DNA from: Actinomycetales bacterium SN12 | GTDB taxonomy: Bacteria > Actinomycetota > Actinomycetes > Actinomycetales > Microbacteriaceae | DNA length: 64,000 nucleotides | Reading direction: 5' to 3' | NCBI GenBank assembly: GCA_002837415.1 | Contig: PJCV01000006.1 | Coordinates: forward strand, 62,001-126,000 | In this document: piece after piece, positions 1 through 8,324 of the stretch | How positions within the stretch are numbered: the first letter of the stretch is position 1 | Layout of the letters: every line of letters begins with the position of its first letter | Notes under the pieces: model-generated | The model's database searches: none | What the model was told of the DNA's origin: nothing | Seen by the model: the letters and a program-made list of their open reading frames with translations, nothing else | Position numbers and translations under genes: made by a program

Positions 1-338
1 GAGGGCTCGCCGAGCTGCATGGTGCCGCGCACGCGCTCGCCGTCGATCCAGTGGTAGACCGTCTGCCCGTGCGAGACGACGAGGTCGAGCCCGTCCAGCG
101 CTCGCACCGCGTCGGCGAAGGCCTCGCCGATGCGGGTGTCGAGCGCGCACCACGCGGCGGCGTCGAGCGGGGTGCCGTCCGCAGCGGCGAGGATCTGCCG
201 GCGCAGTTCGTCATCCCAGGCGATGGTGTCGGCGTGTCCCGGCCGGACGATGAGCGTGTCGCCGCTGATCTCCGCGTCGACGATGAGCACGTCCACTCCG
301 TCGGCCGAGGTGCCCGATTGCAGAGCGCACACTCTCAC
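1..338 (-). CDS. anmK: Anhydro-N-acetylmuramic acid kinase, N-terminal part
   Basis: Cytosolic sugar kinase that opens and phosphorylates 1,6-anhydro-MurNAc, giving MurNAc-6-phosphate for cell-wall recycling. Only about the first 112 residues lie in the window. The family signature QSGTSADGVD sits at the N-terminus (phosphate-binding loop) and SHGQTVYH at about residue 90. The start is taken as GTG at 338, 13 bases after the nagZ stop, with AGGGGG in front as ribosome site; a second GTG at 332 is possible. It is the last visible gene of the importer-nagZ operon, which supports the cell-wall sugar assignment. Family identification is firm; physiology is inferred. Confidence 0.85.
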   Translation of the reverse strand, partial: MRVCALQSGTSADGVDVLIVDAEISGDTLIVRPGHADTIAWDDELRRQILAAADGTPLDAAAWCALDTRIGEAFADAVRALDGLDLVVSHGQTVYHWIDGERVRGTMQLGEP

Positions 339-351
339 GGCGTCCGCCCCC

Positions 352-1824
352 TCATGCGCCGATCAGCATGCGACGCGCGCGCTGCGCCCCGAGCAGTCCG
401 GCGCCGCGAACGCTGATCACCGCAACGCCGTCCAGCGGCGGTGAAGGAACTCCCACATCGACGACCGTGACGTTCGCAAGCTCACGGCCGATGCGATCGG
501 CCAGCGTCCGCTGCGCCGACCCCGGTCCCAGCATGTCGGCGAGCACGAGCACGGGCGCATCGGCACAGGCGGCGACAGCGGTGCGCACCTCCTGATCCGA
601 GATGCTCGTCGCGTCGAGTCGGATGACGGTCCCTCCGGCCGACAGCGCCCGCACGACGTGAGCGGCCGCACTGTCGACGGCGAGGCTGGAGCGACGGCGG
701 ATGTCGATGACGGTGGTCTCCGCATCGGGGATCGTGACGAACGGGCCCTCGACGGTCACCGCCCGCCGCACGACGGAATCCGGGTCGAACTCCTCGCGCG
801 GCGCCACGCCGCGCGAGCGCACTCGCGCGGCCATCCGCGCGACGCGCGTCGCCGCCTGCTCGACCCTCGCGATCGGAAGCGACCCGTCTTCGAGTGCGGC
901 GACGATGGCGTCGCGCACGGCATGGAAGTCACGTTCGTCCTGATCGGCGAGCATGGCGTCGCCCGGATTCGTCGGGTTGCCGACGCAGAGCAGGTCGGCT
1001 CCCGCGGCGAGCGCGGCGACCGCTCCCGGGCCGAGCCCCACGGTCTCGCGGATCGCCGCCATGTCGAGGGCGTCCGTGATGATCACCCCGTCGAAGCCGG
1101 CGTCGCGCAGCAGCCCGAGCACCTGCGGGTTGAGAGTCGCCGGCGCCTCGCCCCATGCGGGCACCACGATGTGGGCGGTCATGATCGCCATGGCCCCCGC
1201 ACCGACCACCGCCGCGAACGGCGGCAGGTGCTGCGAGGTGATCTCGTAGATCGGCGCGTCCAGACGTGGCAGGTCGTGGTGCGAGTCGACGTGGGTGTCG
1301 CCATGGCCGGGAAAGTGCTTCGCGCACGCCGCCAGACCGACCTGTTGGATGCCCCGCACGGCGGCCGCCGCATGACGCGATACCAGTACGGTGCTGTCGC
1401 CGAACGAGCGCGTGCCGATCACCGGGTTGCGGGCGTCCGTGTTGACGTCGGCGACAGGGCCCAGCACGACATCGGCGCCGATCGCGTCGCAGCGGCGGGC
1501 GATCTCCGCCGCTGTCGCCCGCGTCGCCTCGAGGTCATCCACGGCGCCCAGCTGCGCGGCCCCGGGCACGGTCGACCCGGTCGCGGTCTCCAGACGCGTG
1601 ACCGATCCGCCCTCCTCGTCGATGCCGATCAGCGCGGACGGTGCGATCTCGTGGATGCGCCGGCTCAGCTCTGCGGTGTCGCCCTGCAGGTTCTGGGCGA
1701 AGTAGACGACCCCGGCGAGTCCGTCGCCGAGCTCCTTCTCGAGCCATGCGGGCACCGTGCTGCCGAGGAAGCCGGGCCACACGACCCGGTTCGCGAGCCG
1801 TGTCAGGTCATCGGTCATGGTCAT
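352..1824 (-). CDS. nagZ: Glycoside hydrolase family 3 beta-N-acetylglucosaminidase
   Basis: Predicted to release GlcNAc from GlcNAc-MurNAc or GlcNAc-anhydroMurNAc fragments. The 490 residues hold a GH3 barrel (about 1-330) with KHFPGHGDTHVDSH, the loop carrying the Asp-His acid/base pair of NagZ enzymes, and IITDALDM with the nucleophilic Asp. A C-terminal alpha/beta domain of about 150 residues follows, as in two-domain Gram-positive NagZ rather than the short E. coli form. No signal peptide is seen, so it probably acts in the cytosol on imported substrate. ATG at 1824 overlaps the upstream permease stop as ATGA; a second ATG lies two codons downstream. It is followed by anmK. Confidence 0.9.
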   Translation of the reverse strand: MTMTDDLTRLANRVVWPGFLGSTVPAWLEKELGDGLAGVVYFAQNLQGDTAELSRRIHEIAPSALIGIDEEGGSVTRLETATGSTVPGAAQLGAVDDLEATRATAAEIARRCDAIGADVVLGPVADVNTDARNPVIGTRSFGDSTVLVSRHAAAAVRGIQQVGLAACAKHFPGHGDTHVDSHHDLPRLDAPIYEITSQHLPPFAAVVGAGAMAIMTAHIVVPAWGEAPATLNPQVLGLLRDAGFDGVIITDALDMAAIRETVGLGPGAVAALAAGADLLCVGNPTNPGDAMLADQDERDFHAVRDAIVAALEDGSLPIARVEQAATRVARMAARVRSRGVAPREEFDPDSVVRRAVTVEGPFVTIPDAETTVIDIRRRSSLAVDSAAAHVVRALSAGGTVIRLDATSISDQEVRTAVAACADAPVLVLADMLGPGSAQRTLADRIGRELANVTVVDVGVPSPPLDGVAVISVRGAGLLGAQRARRMLIGA

Positions 1825-2651
1825 CCCTTCACCGCGCCCGCGACCAGGCCCTCGCTGAGACGGCGCTGCACGACCACGAAGAAGATCATCACGGGCACGG
1901 TGATCAGCGTCGACGCAGCCATGATGTAGCCCCACTCGTTCGAGTGCTCGCCGAAGAACTGGCGCAGACCGATCGACACGGTGTACTGCCCCTTCTCGCC
2001 GCCGAGAAGCGTCATCGCGAATATGAACTCGTTCCACGCCGTGATGAACGAGAACACGCTGGTCGCGACGAGTCCGGGCATCACCAGCGGCAGCATCACC
2101 GAGCGGAACATGCGCGACCAGGACGCGCCGTCGATATAGGCGGCCTCCTCGAGCTCGACCGGGACCGCGGCGACGAAGCCGCGCAGCATCCAGATGCCGA
2201 AGGGCAGCGACAGAGCGACGTAGACGACCATGAGGCCCAGGATCGTGTTGAGCATGCCGAGGTTCTTCACCTGGATGAACAGCGGGATGACCAGTGCCTC
2301 GAGCGGCACCATCTGCACGATGAGGATCATCAGCAGCATCGAGGTGCGCAGCTTGAAGCGGAATCGCGTGACCGCGACCGACGCGAGCAGGGCGACGAGC
2401 GCGCTGACGAGCACGGTCACCAGGGCGACCACGGCGGAGTTGCGCAGGAAGACGTCGAACCCGCCCTCGGTGAGGACGTACGCGTAGTTGTCCCACGTGA
2501 ACTCGCGTGGCAGCAGGCTGCCGCCGCCACTGGATGCCTTCTTGTCGAAGGAGCTCATGATCATCCAGTAGACGGGGAACAGCGTGAAGGCCAGCAGGGC
2601 GGCGACAGCGATCGCGATGCCCGTGCGGCCGAGAGCCGTGGACTTCCTCAC
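1821..2651 (-). CDS. Sugar ABC transporter permease, MalG type
   Basis: Inner-membrane subunit (276 residues, about six membrane segments) of a carbohydrate importer of the CUT1 class. The EAA loop that contacts the ATPase is visible as ELEEAAYIDGASWSRMFRSV. The GTG start at 2651 overlaps the stop of the first permease as GTGA, so translation is probably coupled. No dedicated ATPase gene is in the visible operon; CUT1 systems in actinobacteria often share one MsiK-type ATPase encoded elsewhere. The substrate is inferred only from nagZ and anmK downstream. Confidence 0.9.
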   Translation of the reverse strand: MRKSTALGRTGIAIAVAALLAFTLFPVYWMIMSSFDKKASSGGGSLLPREFTWDNYAYVLTEGGFDVFLRNSAVVALVTVLVSALVALLASVAVTRFRFKLRTSMLLMILIVQMVPLEALVIPLFIQVKNLGMLNTILGLMVVYVALSLPFGIWMLRGFVAAVPVELEEAAYIDGASWSRMFRSVMLPLVMPGLVATSVFSFITAWNEFIFAMTLLGGEKGQYTVSIGLRQFFGEHSNEWGYIMAASTLITVPVMIFFVVVQRRLSEGLVAGAVKG

Positions 2652-3622
2652 AGCTGGTCCTCCTTGAGCAGGGTGCGGATGTAGACGATGGTGATGCCGA
2701 GCAGCACGAGTGTCAGCAGCACCGCGAGGGCCGATCCGAATCCGTAGCGGTTCTGGCCGAACGATTCCACATACGACCACACCCCGAGATTCAGCACCGA
2801 CCTGTTCGATCCGGCACCGCCCGGCATGAGGAAGACCTGCGCGAACACCTTGAAGTCCCAGATCGTCGACAGGATGATGACGACCGAGAAGACCGGCTTC
2901 AGGGTCGGGAAGATGATCTGCCAGAAGCGTCGCCAGGCTCCTGCGCCGTCGATCTCGGCCGCCTCGATCATCTCCCTCGAGACGCCGAGGAGTCCCGCGA
3001 GCACGGTGATGGCCACGAACGGGAAGCCGTGGTGCACGACGTTCAGCAGCACGATGCCGTAGAAGGCCCACCGGTTGGTGAACCAGTTGGTGGGCTCGTC
3101 CATGAGCCCGGCGCCCTGCAGAACGCTGTTGAAGATGCCCCGATCGGCGTCGAAGATCCACGTCCAGACGTAGGTGCCGGTGACGGCGGGCATGGCCCAC
3201 GCGATCATGATCGCGCTGCCGACGATGGTGCGCCAGGCGAGATTCAGGCGCGCGAGCAGAAGCGCGACGAGGGTGCCGAATGCGACCGTGGTGAACACGG
3301 CGATGACGGCGAAGCCCACCGTGTTGGGGACCACGACGGTCCACAGCTGCGGGTCGGTGAGCGCTTCGACGTAGTTCTCGAAGCCGATGAAGTTGGTGGA
3401 TCCCTTGCGGATCTCACGGATGCCGTAGTCCTGGAACGACAGCAGCACCACCTGGATCAGCGGCCACAGCAGCAGCACGCCGAGGATGACGAGGGCCGGT
3501 CCGAGCAGCAGCCATGGCCGGATGCGCGTGATGAGGGGGCGACGACGCGGAGAGACCGCGGCCGGGGAGGGGACGGTGCCCCTCCCCGGCGCGGGCTTCG
3601 CCGTGGAGATCACGGAGTGCAC
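2648..3622 (-). CDS. Sugar ABC transporter permease, MalF type
   Basis: Partner permease of the CUT1 importer, 324 residues. A cytosolic N-terminus rich in Pro and Arg is followed by about six membrane helices, the first at about residues 36-58. The EAA loop reads EMIEAAEIDGAGAWRRFWQI. It begins 11 bases after the binding-protein gene and overlaps the next permease by GTGA, so all five genes look like one transcript. It would form the heterodimeric channel with the MalG-type protein. Confidence 0.9.
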   Translation of the reverse strand: MHSVISTAKPAPGRGTVPSPAAVSPRRRPLITRIRPWLLLGPALVILGVLLLWPLIQVVLLSFQDYGIREIRKGSTNFIGFENYVEALTDPQLWTVVVPNTVGFAVIAVFTTVAFGTLVALLLARLNLAWRTIVGSAIMIAWAMPAVTGTYVWTWIFDADRGIFNSVLQGAGLMDEPTNWFTNRWAFYGIVLLNVVHHGFPFVAITVLAGLLGVSREMIEAAEIDGAGAWRRFWQIIFPTLKPVFSVVIILSTIWDFKVFAQVFLMPGGAGSNRSVLNLGVWSYVESFGQNRYGFGSALAVLLTLVLLGITIVYIRTLLKEDQL

Positions 3623-3632
3623 AGGTGTGCTC

Positions 3633-4931
3633 CTACTTGCTGTTGAGCAGATCGGTCATCTCGTCCGCGGCCGACTTCGCAGCCGCGTCGAGGTCCTTCT
3701 CTCCGCTGAGCACGGACTGCATCATCGTGTTGGTGGTCTGCTTCGCCTGCACGGCGCCGAACTGCGGCGTCACCGGCACGGAGGCACCGCCTTCGACCAT
3801 CTGCTTCGCGAAGGGCGCGACCAGCGGGTCGGTCGACTTGAGCGCGTCCGTCATGAGCGACTCCAGGCCCGGGAAGTATCCCGTCGAGTCTGCCCACTGG
3901 CTGGCCAGCTCACCGGTCGTCATGATCTTGACGAGCTCCCATGCCAGGTCGGGCTCCTTGGAGTCCTCGAAGACCGAGAGGTGCGATCCGCCGAGCACCG
4001 ACGGGGCGATGCCGCCGTCCTGGCCGGGGATCACGGCGACGCCGATCTTGCCCTCGAGCTCGGGGTTGGCCTCGATGAGCGACTTCGGGGTCCACGAGCC
4101 GGAGATCATCGTCGCAACGGTGCCCTGCGTGAAGGCGTCGCGGACGTCGGTCTCCTTCCACGTGGTGGCGCCGGCCGTCGAGAAGCCGTGCTTCAGTGCG
4201 AGGTCGGTGTAGAAGGCGAGGCCCTCCTTGGACTCGTCGGAGTCGAGCTCCGACTTCCACTTGTCGCCGTCCTTGACGGCGACCTCTCCGCCCGCGGCCC
4301 AGACCCATGGGTAGACCTGGAACTCGGCGTTGCCCGGCACGGCGAAAGCCGCCATCTCGGGGTGAGCGGCCTTGATCTTCTCGCCGTTCGAGACGATCTC
4401 GTCCCAGCTCGTGGGGGCCTCAAGACCCAGCTCCTCGTAGATGTCGGCGCGGTAGACGATCGAGCGCACACCGGCGTACCACGGCATGCCGTACAGCTCG
4501 CCGTCGTACGTGCCGGCCTCCGCCAGACCCTTCACGAGGTCGTCGGCCAGGCCGTCCTCCTCGTCGATGTAGTCGTCGAGCGGCACGAGCGCGGCGGCAT
4601 CGGCGAACTCCGGGGTCCACGTCGTGCCGGTCTCGGCGACGTCGGGCGAGGTTCCTCCGGCGATGGCGGTCACGAAGCGGTTGTGCGCATCGGCCCACTG
4701 CACCTCCTCGAACTTCACCTTGGCGCCCGTCTTCTCGGTGAACGCCTTCGAGACGGCGTCGAGGTAGGCCGACGAGTCGGGGTTGGTGCCCTGCATGATC
4801 CAGGCGGTGATGGTCTTGCCCTTGCCGTCGACGGGGTCGTCGCCGTCGGCGGCGGAGCCGTTCGAGCACCCGGCGAGCGCCAGGGCGGCGATGGTGCCGA
4901 GGGCGAGGGTCGACACGAGACGAGTGTTCAT
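3633..4931 (-). CDS. Sugar-binding lipoprotein of the ABC importer
   Basis: Extracytoplasmic solute-binding protein, 432 residues, of the MalE-like family 1. It has a lipoprotein signal with lipobox LAGC near residue 22, then a long periplasmic-binding fold with many acidic and aromatic residues. The ATG at 4931 is preceded by AAGGA at a good distance. It is the first gene of the operon with two permeases, nagZ and anmK, so the ligand is probably an amino sugar, chitobiose or a muropeptide-derived disaccharide (inference). Two TGCAA-N5-TTGCA-like boxes lie in the promoter region, pointing to repressor control. Confidence 0.9.
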   Translation of the reverse strand: MNTRLVSTLALGTIAALALAGCSNGSAADGDDPVDGKGKTITAWIMQGTNPDSSAYLDAVSKAFTEKTGAKVKFEEVQWADAHNRFVTAIAGGTSPDVAETGTTWTPEFADAAALVPLDDYIDEEDGLADDLVKGLAEAGTYDGELYGMPWYAGVRSIVYRADIYEELGLEAPTSWDEIVSNGEKIKAAHPEMAAFAVPGNAEFQVYPWVWAAGGEVAVKDGDKWKSELDSDESKEGLAFYTDLALKHGFSTAGATTWKETDVRDAFTQGTVATMISGSWTPKSLIEANPELEGKIGVAVIPGQDGGIAPSVLGGSHLSVFEDSKEPDLAWELVKIMTTGELASQWADSTGYFPGLESLMTDALKSTDPLVAPFAKQMVEGGASVPVTPQFGAVQAKQTTNTMMQSVLSGEKDLDAAAKSAADEMTDLLNSK

Positions 4932-4980
4932 GTGCGTCCTTGTTCGTCATTGAAGAAGTGGTCCGGACGAGTTCCGAGCC

Positions 4981-5026
4981 TGCAAACAGCTTGCATCAAA
5001 CCAGCATCCGGTGCAAATAACTTTCA
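4981..5026. promoter_or_regulatory. Pair of operator-like inverted repeats before the sugar importer
   Basis: A perfect inverted repeat TGCAA-N5-TTGCA lies at 4981-4995 and a one-mismatch copy, TGCAA-N5-TTTCA, at 5012-5026. The copies start 31 bases apart, about three helical turns, so one dimeric repressor could bind both on the same DNA face. A possible minus-strand -10 box (TTATTT, 5023-5018) overlaps the second copy. The form fits LacI- or ROK-type repressors; none is encoded in the window. Confidence 0.6.
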
Positions 5027-5042
5027 TAGGTTACGGCGACCG

Positions 5043-5048
5043 TAGACT
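5043..5048 (+). promoter_or_regulatory. -10 box of leaderless pncB
   Basis: TAGACT with a 6-base spacer before the ATG at 5055 and no ribosome site, so transcription should begin at the start codon. Confidence 0.65.
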
Positions 5049-5054
5049 GGCGCG

Positions 5055-6374
5055 ATGAGCTCCGCGTTCCTCACCGACCGCTACGAACTGACAATGCTCG
5101 CCGCTTCATTGCGGGATGGCACCGCGTCGCGGCCGAGCGTGTTCGAGTTGTTCTCCCGGCGCCTCTCCGGCGGCCGCCGTTTCGGCGTCGTCGCCGGCAC
5201 CGGGCGCCTGCTGACGCTGCTGCGCGACTTCCGCTTCGGCGAGGACGAGCTGCGGTACCTGCGCGACAACGACGTGGTGGATGCCCAGGCGCTGGCCTAC
5301 CTCGAGAACTACCGCTTCACGGGAACGATCCGCGGCTACCGCGAGGGCGAGCTGTACTTCCCCGGCTCCCCCATCCTCACCGTCGAGGGCACCTTCGCGG
5401 ACGCCGTCGTGCTGGAGACGCTCGCGCTGAGTGTGTTGAATCACGACTCGGCGGTCGCCACGGCGGCATCGCGCATGAGCATCGCCGCCGGCGAGCGTCC
5501 ACTCGCGGAGATGGGCTCGCGTCGCGCAGCGGAGCAGTCGGCGGTCGCCGCGGCTCGCGCCGCGTACATCGCGGGGTTCGCGTCGACCAGCAACCTGGAA
5601 GCGGGGCGGCAGTGGGGCATTCCGACGATGGGCACCGCCGCGCACTCATGGACTCTGCTGCACGACTCCGAGGAGGCGGCGTTCCGCTCGCAGATCGAGA
5701 GTCTGGGTACGGGCACCACCCTGCTCGTCGACACCTATGACATCCAGACGGGTGTCGAGACTGCGATTCGCATCGCCGGCACGGGCCTCGGGGGTGTGCG
5801 CCTCGACTCCGGAGATCTGCCGCTGGTCGCAGCGGCCGTCCGCCAGCAGCTCGACGAACTCGGCGCAACCGAGACGAAGATCACCGTGACCAGCGATCTG
5901 GACGAATACGCGATCGCCGCTCTGGCGGCGTCTCCGGTCGACTTCTACGGAGTCGGCACATCTGTGGTCACCGGATCGGGCTATCCGACCGCGAGCATGG
6001 TCTACAAGCTCGTCGCCCGGCAGGATTCATCCGGCGGCTGGGTGGCCGTGGCCAAGGCATCCACCGACAAGGGCTCGAAGGGCGGCCGGAAGGCGGCGTT
6101 CCGCACCCTCGACGAAGGCGTCGCGACCTCCGAGACCGTGTCGGTCGCCGACGGCTTCGAGCAGGTCGACACGGCAGCCGAGCACCCTGACGCCCGCGCA
6201 CTGCAGGTGGTTCTCGTCGACAACGGGGAGATCGACGCCGCGCACGAGGGTGCCGCGGGAACGGCATCCGCTCGCGAGCATCACCTGCGGGTGCGCGAGG
6301 AGCTGCCGGTGCGCGCGCTGGCGCTCAGCAAGTCCGATCCGGCGATCCCGACCCTGTTCGTCGACGCGCGCTAG
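5055..6374 (+). CDS. pncB: Nicotinate phosphoribosyltransferase
   Basis: First step of the Preiss-Handler salvage route: nicotinate plus PRPP gives nicotinate mononucleotide, with ATP hydrolysis. The 439 residues match the short actinobacterial form. The N-terminal TDRYELTM motif and GTAAHSWTLLHDSE (about 195-208), which carries the autophosphorylated His, are present, as is GVRLDSGDL in the phosphate-binding region. The gene stands alone, divergent from the sugar importer. Its 3' end, including the stop codon, is partly copied just downstream (6423-6448). Confidence 0.93.
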   Translation: MSSAFLTDRYELTMLAASLRDGTASRPSVFELFSRRLSGGRRFGVVAGTGRLLTLLRDFRFGEDELRYLRDNDVVDAQALAYLENYRFTGTIRGYREGELYFPGSPILTVEGTFADAVVLETLALSVLNHDSAVATAASRMSIAAGERPLAEMGSRRAAEQSAVAAARAAYIAGFASTSNLEAGRQWGIPTMGTAAHSWTLLHDSEEAAFRSQIESLGTGTTLLVDTYDIQTGVETAIRIAGTGLGGVRLDSGDLPLVAAAVRQQLDELGATETKITVTSDLDEYAIAALAASPVDFYGVGTSVVTGSGYPTASMVYKLVARQDSSGGWVAVAKASTDKGSKGGRKAAFRTLDEGVATSETVSVADGFEQVDTAAEHPDARALQVVLVDNGEIDAAHEGAAGTASAREHHLRVREELPVRALALSKSDPAIPTLFVDAR

Positions 6375-6448
6375 CGGCCGCCCGGTCCCTGAGCAAGGAG
6401 CGCAGCGACGCGCCGAAGAGTTGTCGACGCGCTGTAGCGGCCGTCCGG
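6360..6448. repeat. Imperfect duplication of the pncB 3' end around a repeat-like segment
   Basis: Bases 6360-6385 (last pncB codons, stop and beyond) recur at 6423-6448 with three mismatches in 26. Between them, 6384-6418 begins GGTCCCTGAGC and ends GCCGAAG, resembling the ends of the CCTTCGACAGGCTCAGG repeat family found elsewhere in the window. The arrangement looks like a small insertion flanked by a duplicated target, but slippage is equally possible. Confidence 0.5.
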
Positions 6449-6458
6449 CGACGTCGCG

Positions 6459-6725
6459 TCAGGAGATCATGCTCTCGTAGATCTCTTTGCAGGTCGGGCA
6501 GATCGGGAACTTCTCCGGGTCGCGACCCGGGGTCCACTTCTTGCCGCAGAGAGCGCGCACCGGCTTGCCGGTGATCGCCGACTCGAGGATCTTGTCCTTC
6601 TTGACGTAGTGCGAGAAGCGCTCGTGGTCCCCCGGCTCGAGATGCTCTTCCTGCAGCAGCTCTTCGAGTTCGCGATCGAGCGTTGCCACGCCACCCTGAT
6701 CGGGGCTGTCCAGCGGAGTACTCAT
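6459..6725 (-). CDS. DUF3039 family protein
   Basis: Small protein of 88 residues found throughout actinobacteria, function unknown. The C-terminal half carries the family pattern ALCGKKW and FPICPTCKEIYESM, four-residue spacing typical of a zinc-ribbon-like metal site (three Cys visible: C59-like single plus the CPTC pair). The N-terminus is acidic and glutamate-rich. The start is leaderless, with a TAGAAT box six bases upstream. It lies between pncB (convergent) and the ABC exporter, with no operon partner that suggests a role. Confidence 0.85.
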   Translation of the reverse strand: MSTPLDSPDQGGVATLDRELEELLQEEHLEPGDHERFSHYVKKDKILESAITGKPVRALCGKKWTPGRDPEKFPICPTCKEIYESMIS

Positions 6726-6731
6726 GCCGAG

Positions 6732-6737
6732 ATTCTA
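6732..6737 (-). promoter_or_regulatory. -10 box of the DUF3039 gene
   Basis: TAGAAT on the minus strand, six bases before the ATG at 6725. Confidence 0.6.
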
Positions 6738-6758
6738 TCCGCGTCTGCGGCGCAGGGG

Positions 6759-8324
6759 TCAGGTGGTCTCGACGAACTCCATCAGCCGTTCGCCGCTGCG
6801 CTCGAAGATCACGGCGCCGACGGCCGCGCCTGCGAAGAGCACGACGACGCCGCTGATCAGCCCGACCCAGAAGGTCGTCGGCGCGTGCTGATCACCGTCG
6901 ACGAGAGTCAGGGCGAACAGCCAGATCGTGGGCGTGCTGGCCAGCAGGGCGCCCACGAAGGTCAGGGCGGCACCGTACGAGCCATGCGCCGATGAGCGCT
7001 GCGGCTGCTGGAACGGGCTGTCGCCGGGCCGCGAGACGGCGTAAGGGGCGACGACCGACGCGATGCTCGACATGCCCAGCCCGGTCAGGAGAAGGGCGGC
7101 TGTCACGCCGACCAGCGGCAGCATGAGATGCCAGTCCGTGGTCACCGCGAGGGTGACCGAGATTCCGATCGCGAGCACGGGGAGGGCGACGAGCAGCACG
7201 GGAACGAGCCGCCCGAGCCGGTCGGGCAGTCCGCGCACGCCGCTGGCGATGTGCATCCACAGCGCGGTGGAATCGTAGGCTGCGTCGTTGTGCGGCAGCC
7301 ACCCGAAGAACAGGGCCATGAGCGGGACCGGGACGAGGGCGGCGAGCCACAGCGGCACTCCGGCCACGAGCAGCGGGAACACCGTCAGCACGCCGGCGAT
7401 CGGCACGACGAGGAGGTTCACGATGTAGCGCCGGTCGCGCAGCCAGTACACCAGGCTGCGCGCGGCGACAGCGCCGAACGCGTTGGCCGGGAGCGATCCG
7501 AACCAGCCGAGTCCCGACCGCTCGCGCGTCGCGTATGGACGCTCGGACGCGGTGAGGAGGCGCCTGACCAGCAGGTGCCACAGCAGCAGCATCCCGCCGA
7601 TCGTCGCAGCCGCGACCAGACCGCTCGCCCACGCCGCCCCCGTCTCGCCCGAGGCGAGGTGGAACAGGAAGGCCTGCGGGGCCGCGAGCGGCGAGAAGCC
7701 GACGATGGTGGTGGCGGTGTGCACGGCCGGAGGAACCTGCCCGTCCCATCGCAGCGAAGCGAAGTACGCGGCGACGGGGAAGGCGATGACGATCACCGGG
7801 AGCGCGAACAGGATGGTCAGCTCGCGCGAGCGCCGCTCGGGCAGCATGATCGCGCTGATCGCCATCCCGATCCGAGCGGCGAGCGAGATCGTCACCACGC
7901 CGATGACGCCGAAGAGCACCGCGGCCACCCATGGCACCCCTGCCTGGATGACGACGATCACGACGCAGGCGGTGACCGCGACGAGGGCGAGGCTGGGCAC
8001 GCTGATCAGCGAGGCGAGCACGAGAACCCAGCCGAGTCGCTGCTCGTCGACGCCGAACGGCAGGAAGCGTCGTGGATCGAGCTGATCGGGTGTGCCCGTG
8101 AGCATGGGACCGACGAAGAACGCCAGCATCAGCGCCGCAGCTCCGAGCACGATGACGGTCTGAGCAGTCGCCAGCGGCGCCGCGCCGAGGCCGAGGATGG
8201 CGATGCAGACAGCGACCGTCGCCGCGATGCAGGCCACGAGGGCCACGGCGGCGCGAATCGCACGCTCTCCGCGCAGCGCACCGACCAGCAGTGCGATCCT
8301 CAGTCGGAGAACCTGTGCAGCCAC
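6759..8324 (-). CDS. ABC exporter permease (ABC-2 like)
   Basis: Large integral membrane protein of 521 residues with at least ten hydrophobic segments spread over its length, partner of the ATPase encoded just upstream. The start is GTG at 8324, overlapping the ATPase 3' end by 25 bases, with GGAGGGG in front; a longer upstream reading is only a shadow of the ATPase gene. The layout (one ATPase plus one big permease with two six-helix halves) is common for actinobacterial exporters of unknown substrate. No specific motif identifies the cargo. Confidence 0.8.
   Translation of the reverse strand: MAAQVLRLRIALLVGALRGERAIRAAVALVACIAATVAVCIAILGLGAAPLATAQTVIVLGAAALMLAFFVGPMLTGTPDQLDPRRFLPFGVDEQRLGWVLVLASLISVPSLALVAVTACVVIVVIQAGVPWVAAVLFGVIGVVTISLAARIGMAISAIMLPERRSRELTILFALPVIVIAFPVAAYFASLRWDGQVPPAVHTATTIVGFSPLAAPQAFLFHLASGETGAAWASGLVAAATIGGMLLLWHLLVRRLLTASERPYATRERSGLGWFGSLPANAFGAVAARSLVYWLRDRRYIVNLLVVPIAGVLTVFPLLVAGVPLWLAALVPVPLMALFFGWLPHNDAAYDSTALWMHIASGVRGLPDRLGRLVPVLLVALPVLAIGISVTLAVTTDWHLMLPLVGVTAALLLTGLGMSSIASVVAPYAVSRPGDSPFQQPQRSSAHGSYGAALTFVGALLASTPTIWLFALTLVDGDQHAPTTFWVGLISGVVVLFAGAAVGAVIFERSGERLMEFVETT

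Noticed and set aside
1821..3344. Extended start for the second sugar permease
   Set aside because: The extra 230 residues are a shadow of the first permease gene; GTG 2651 with a GTGA overlap is the better start.
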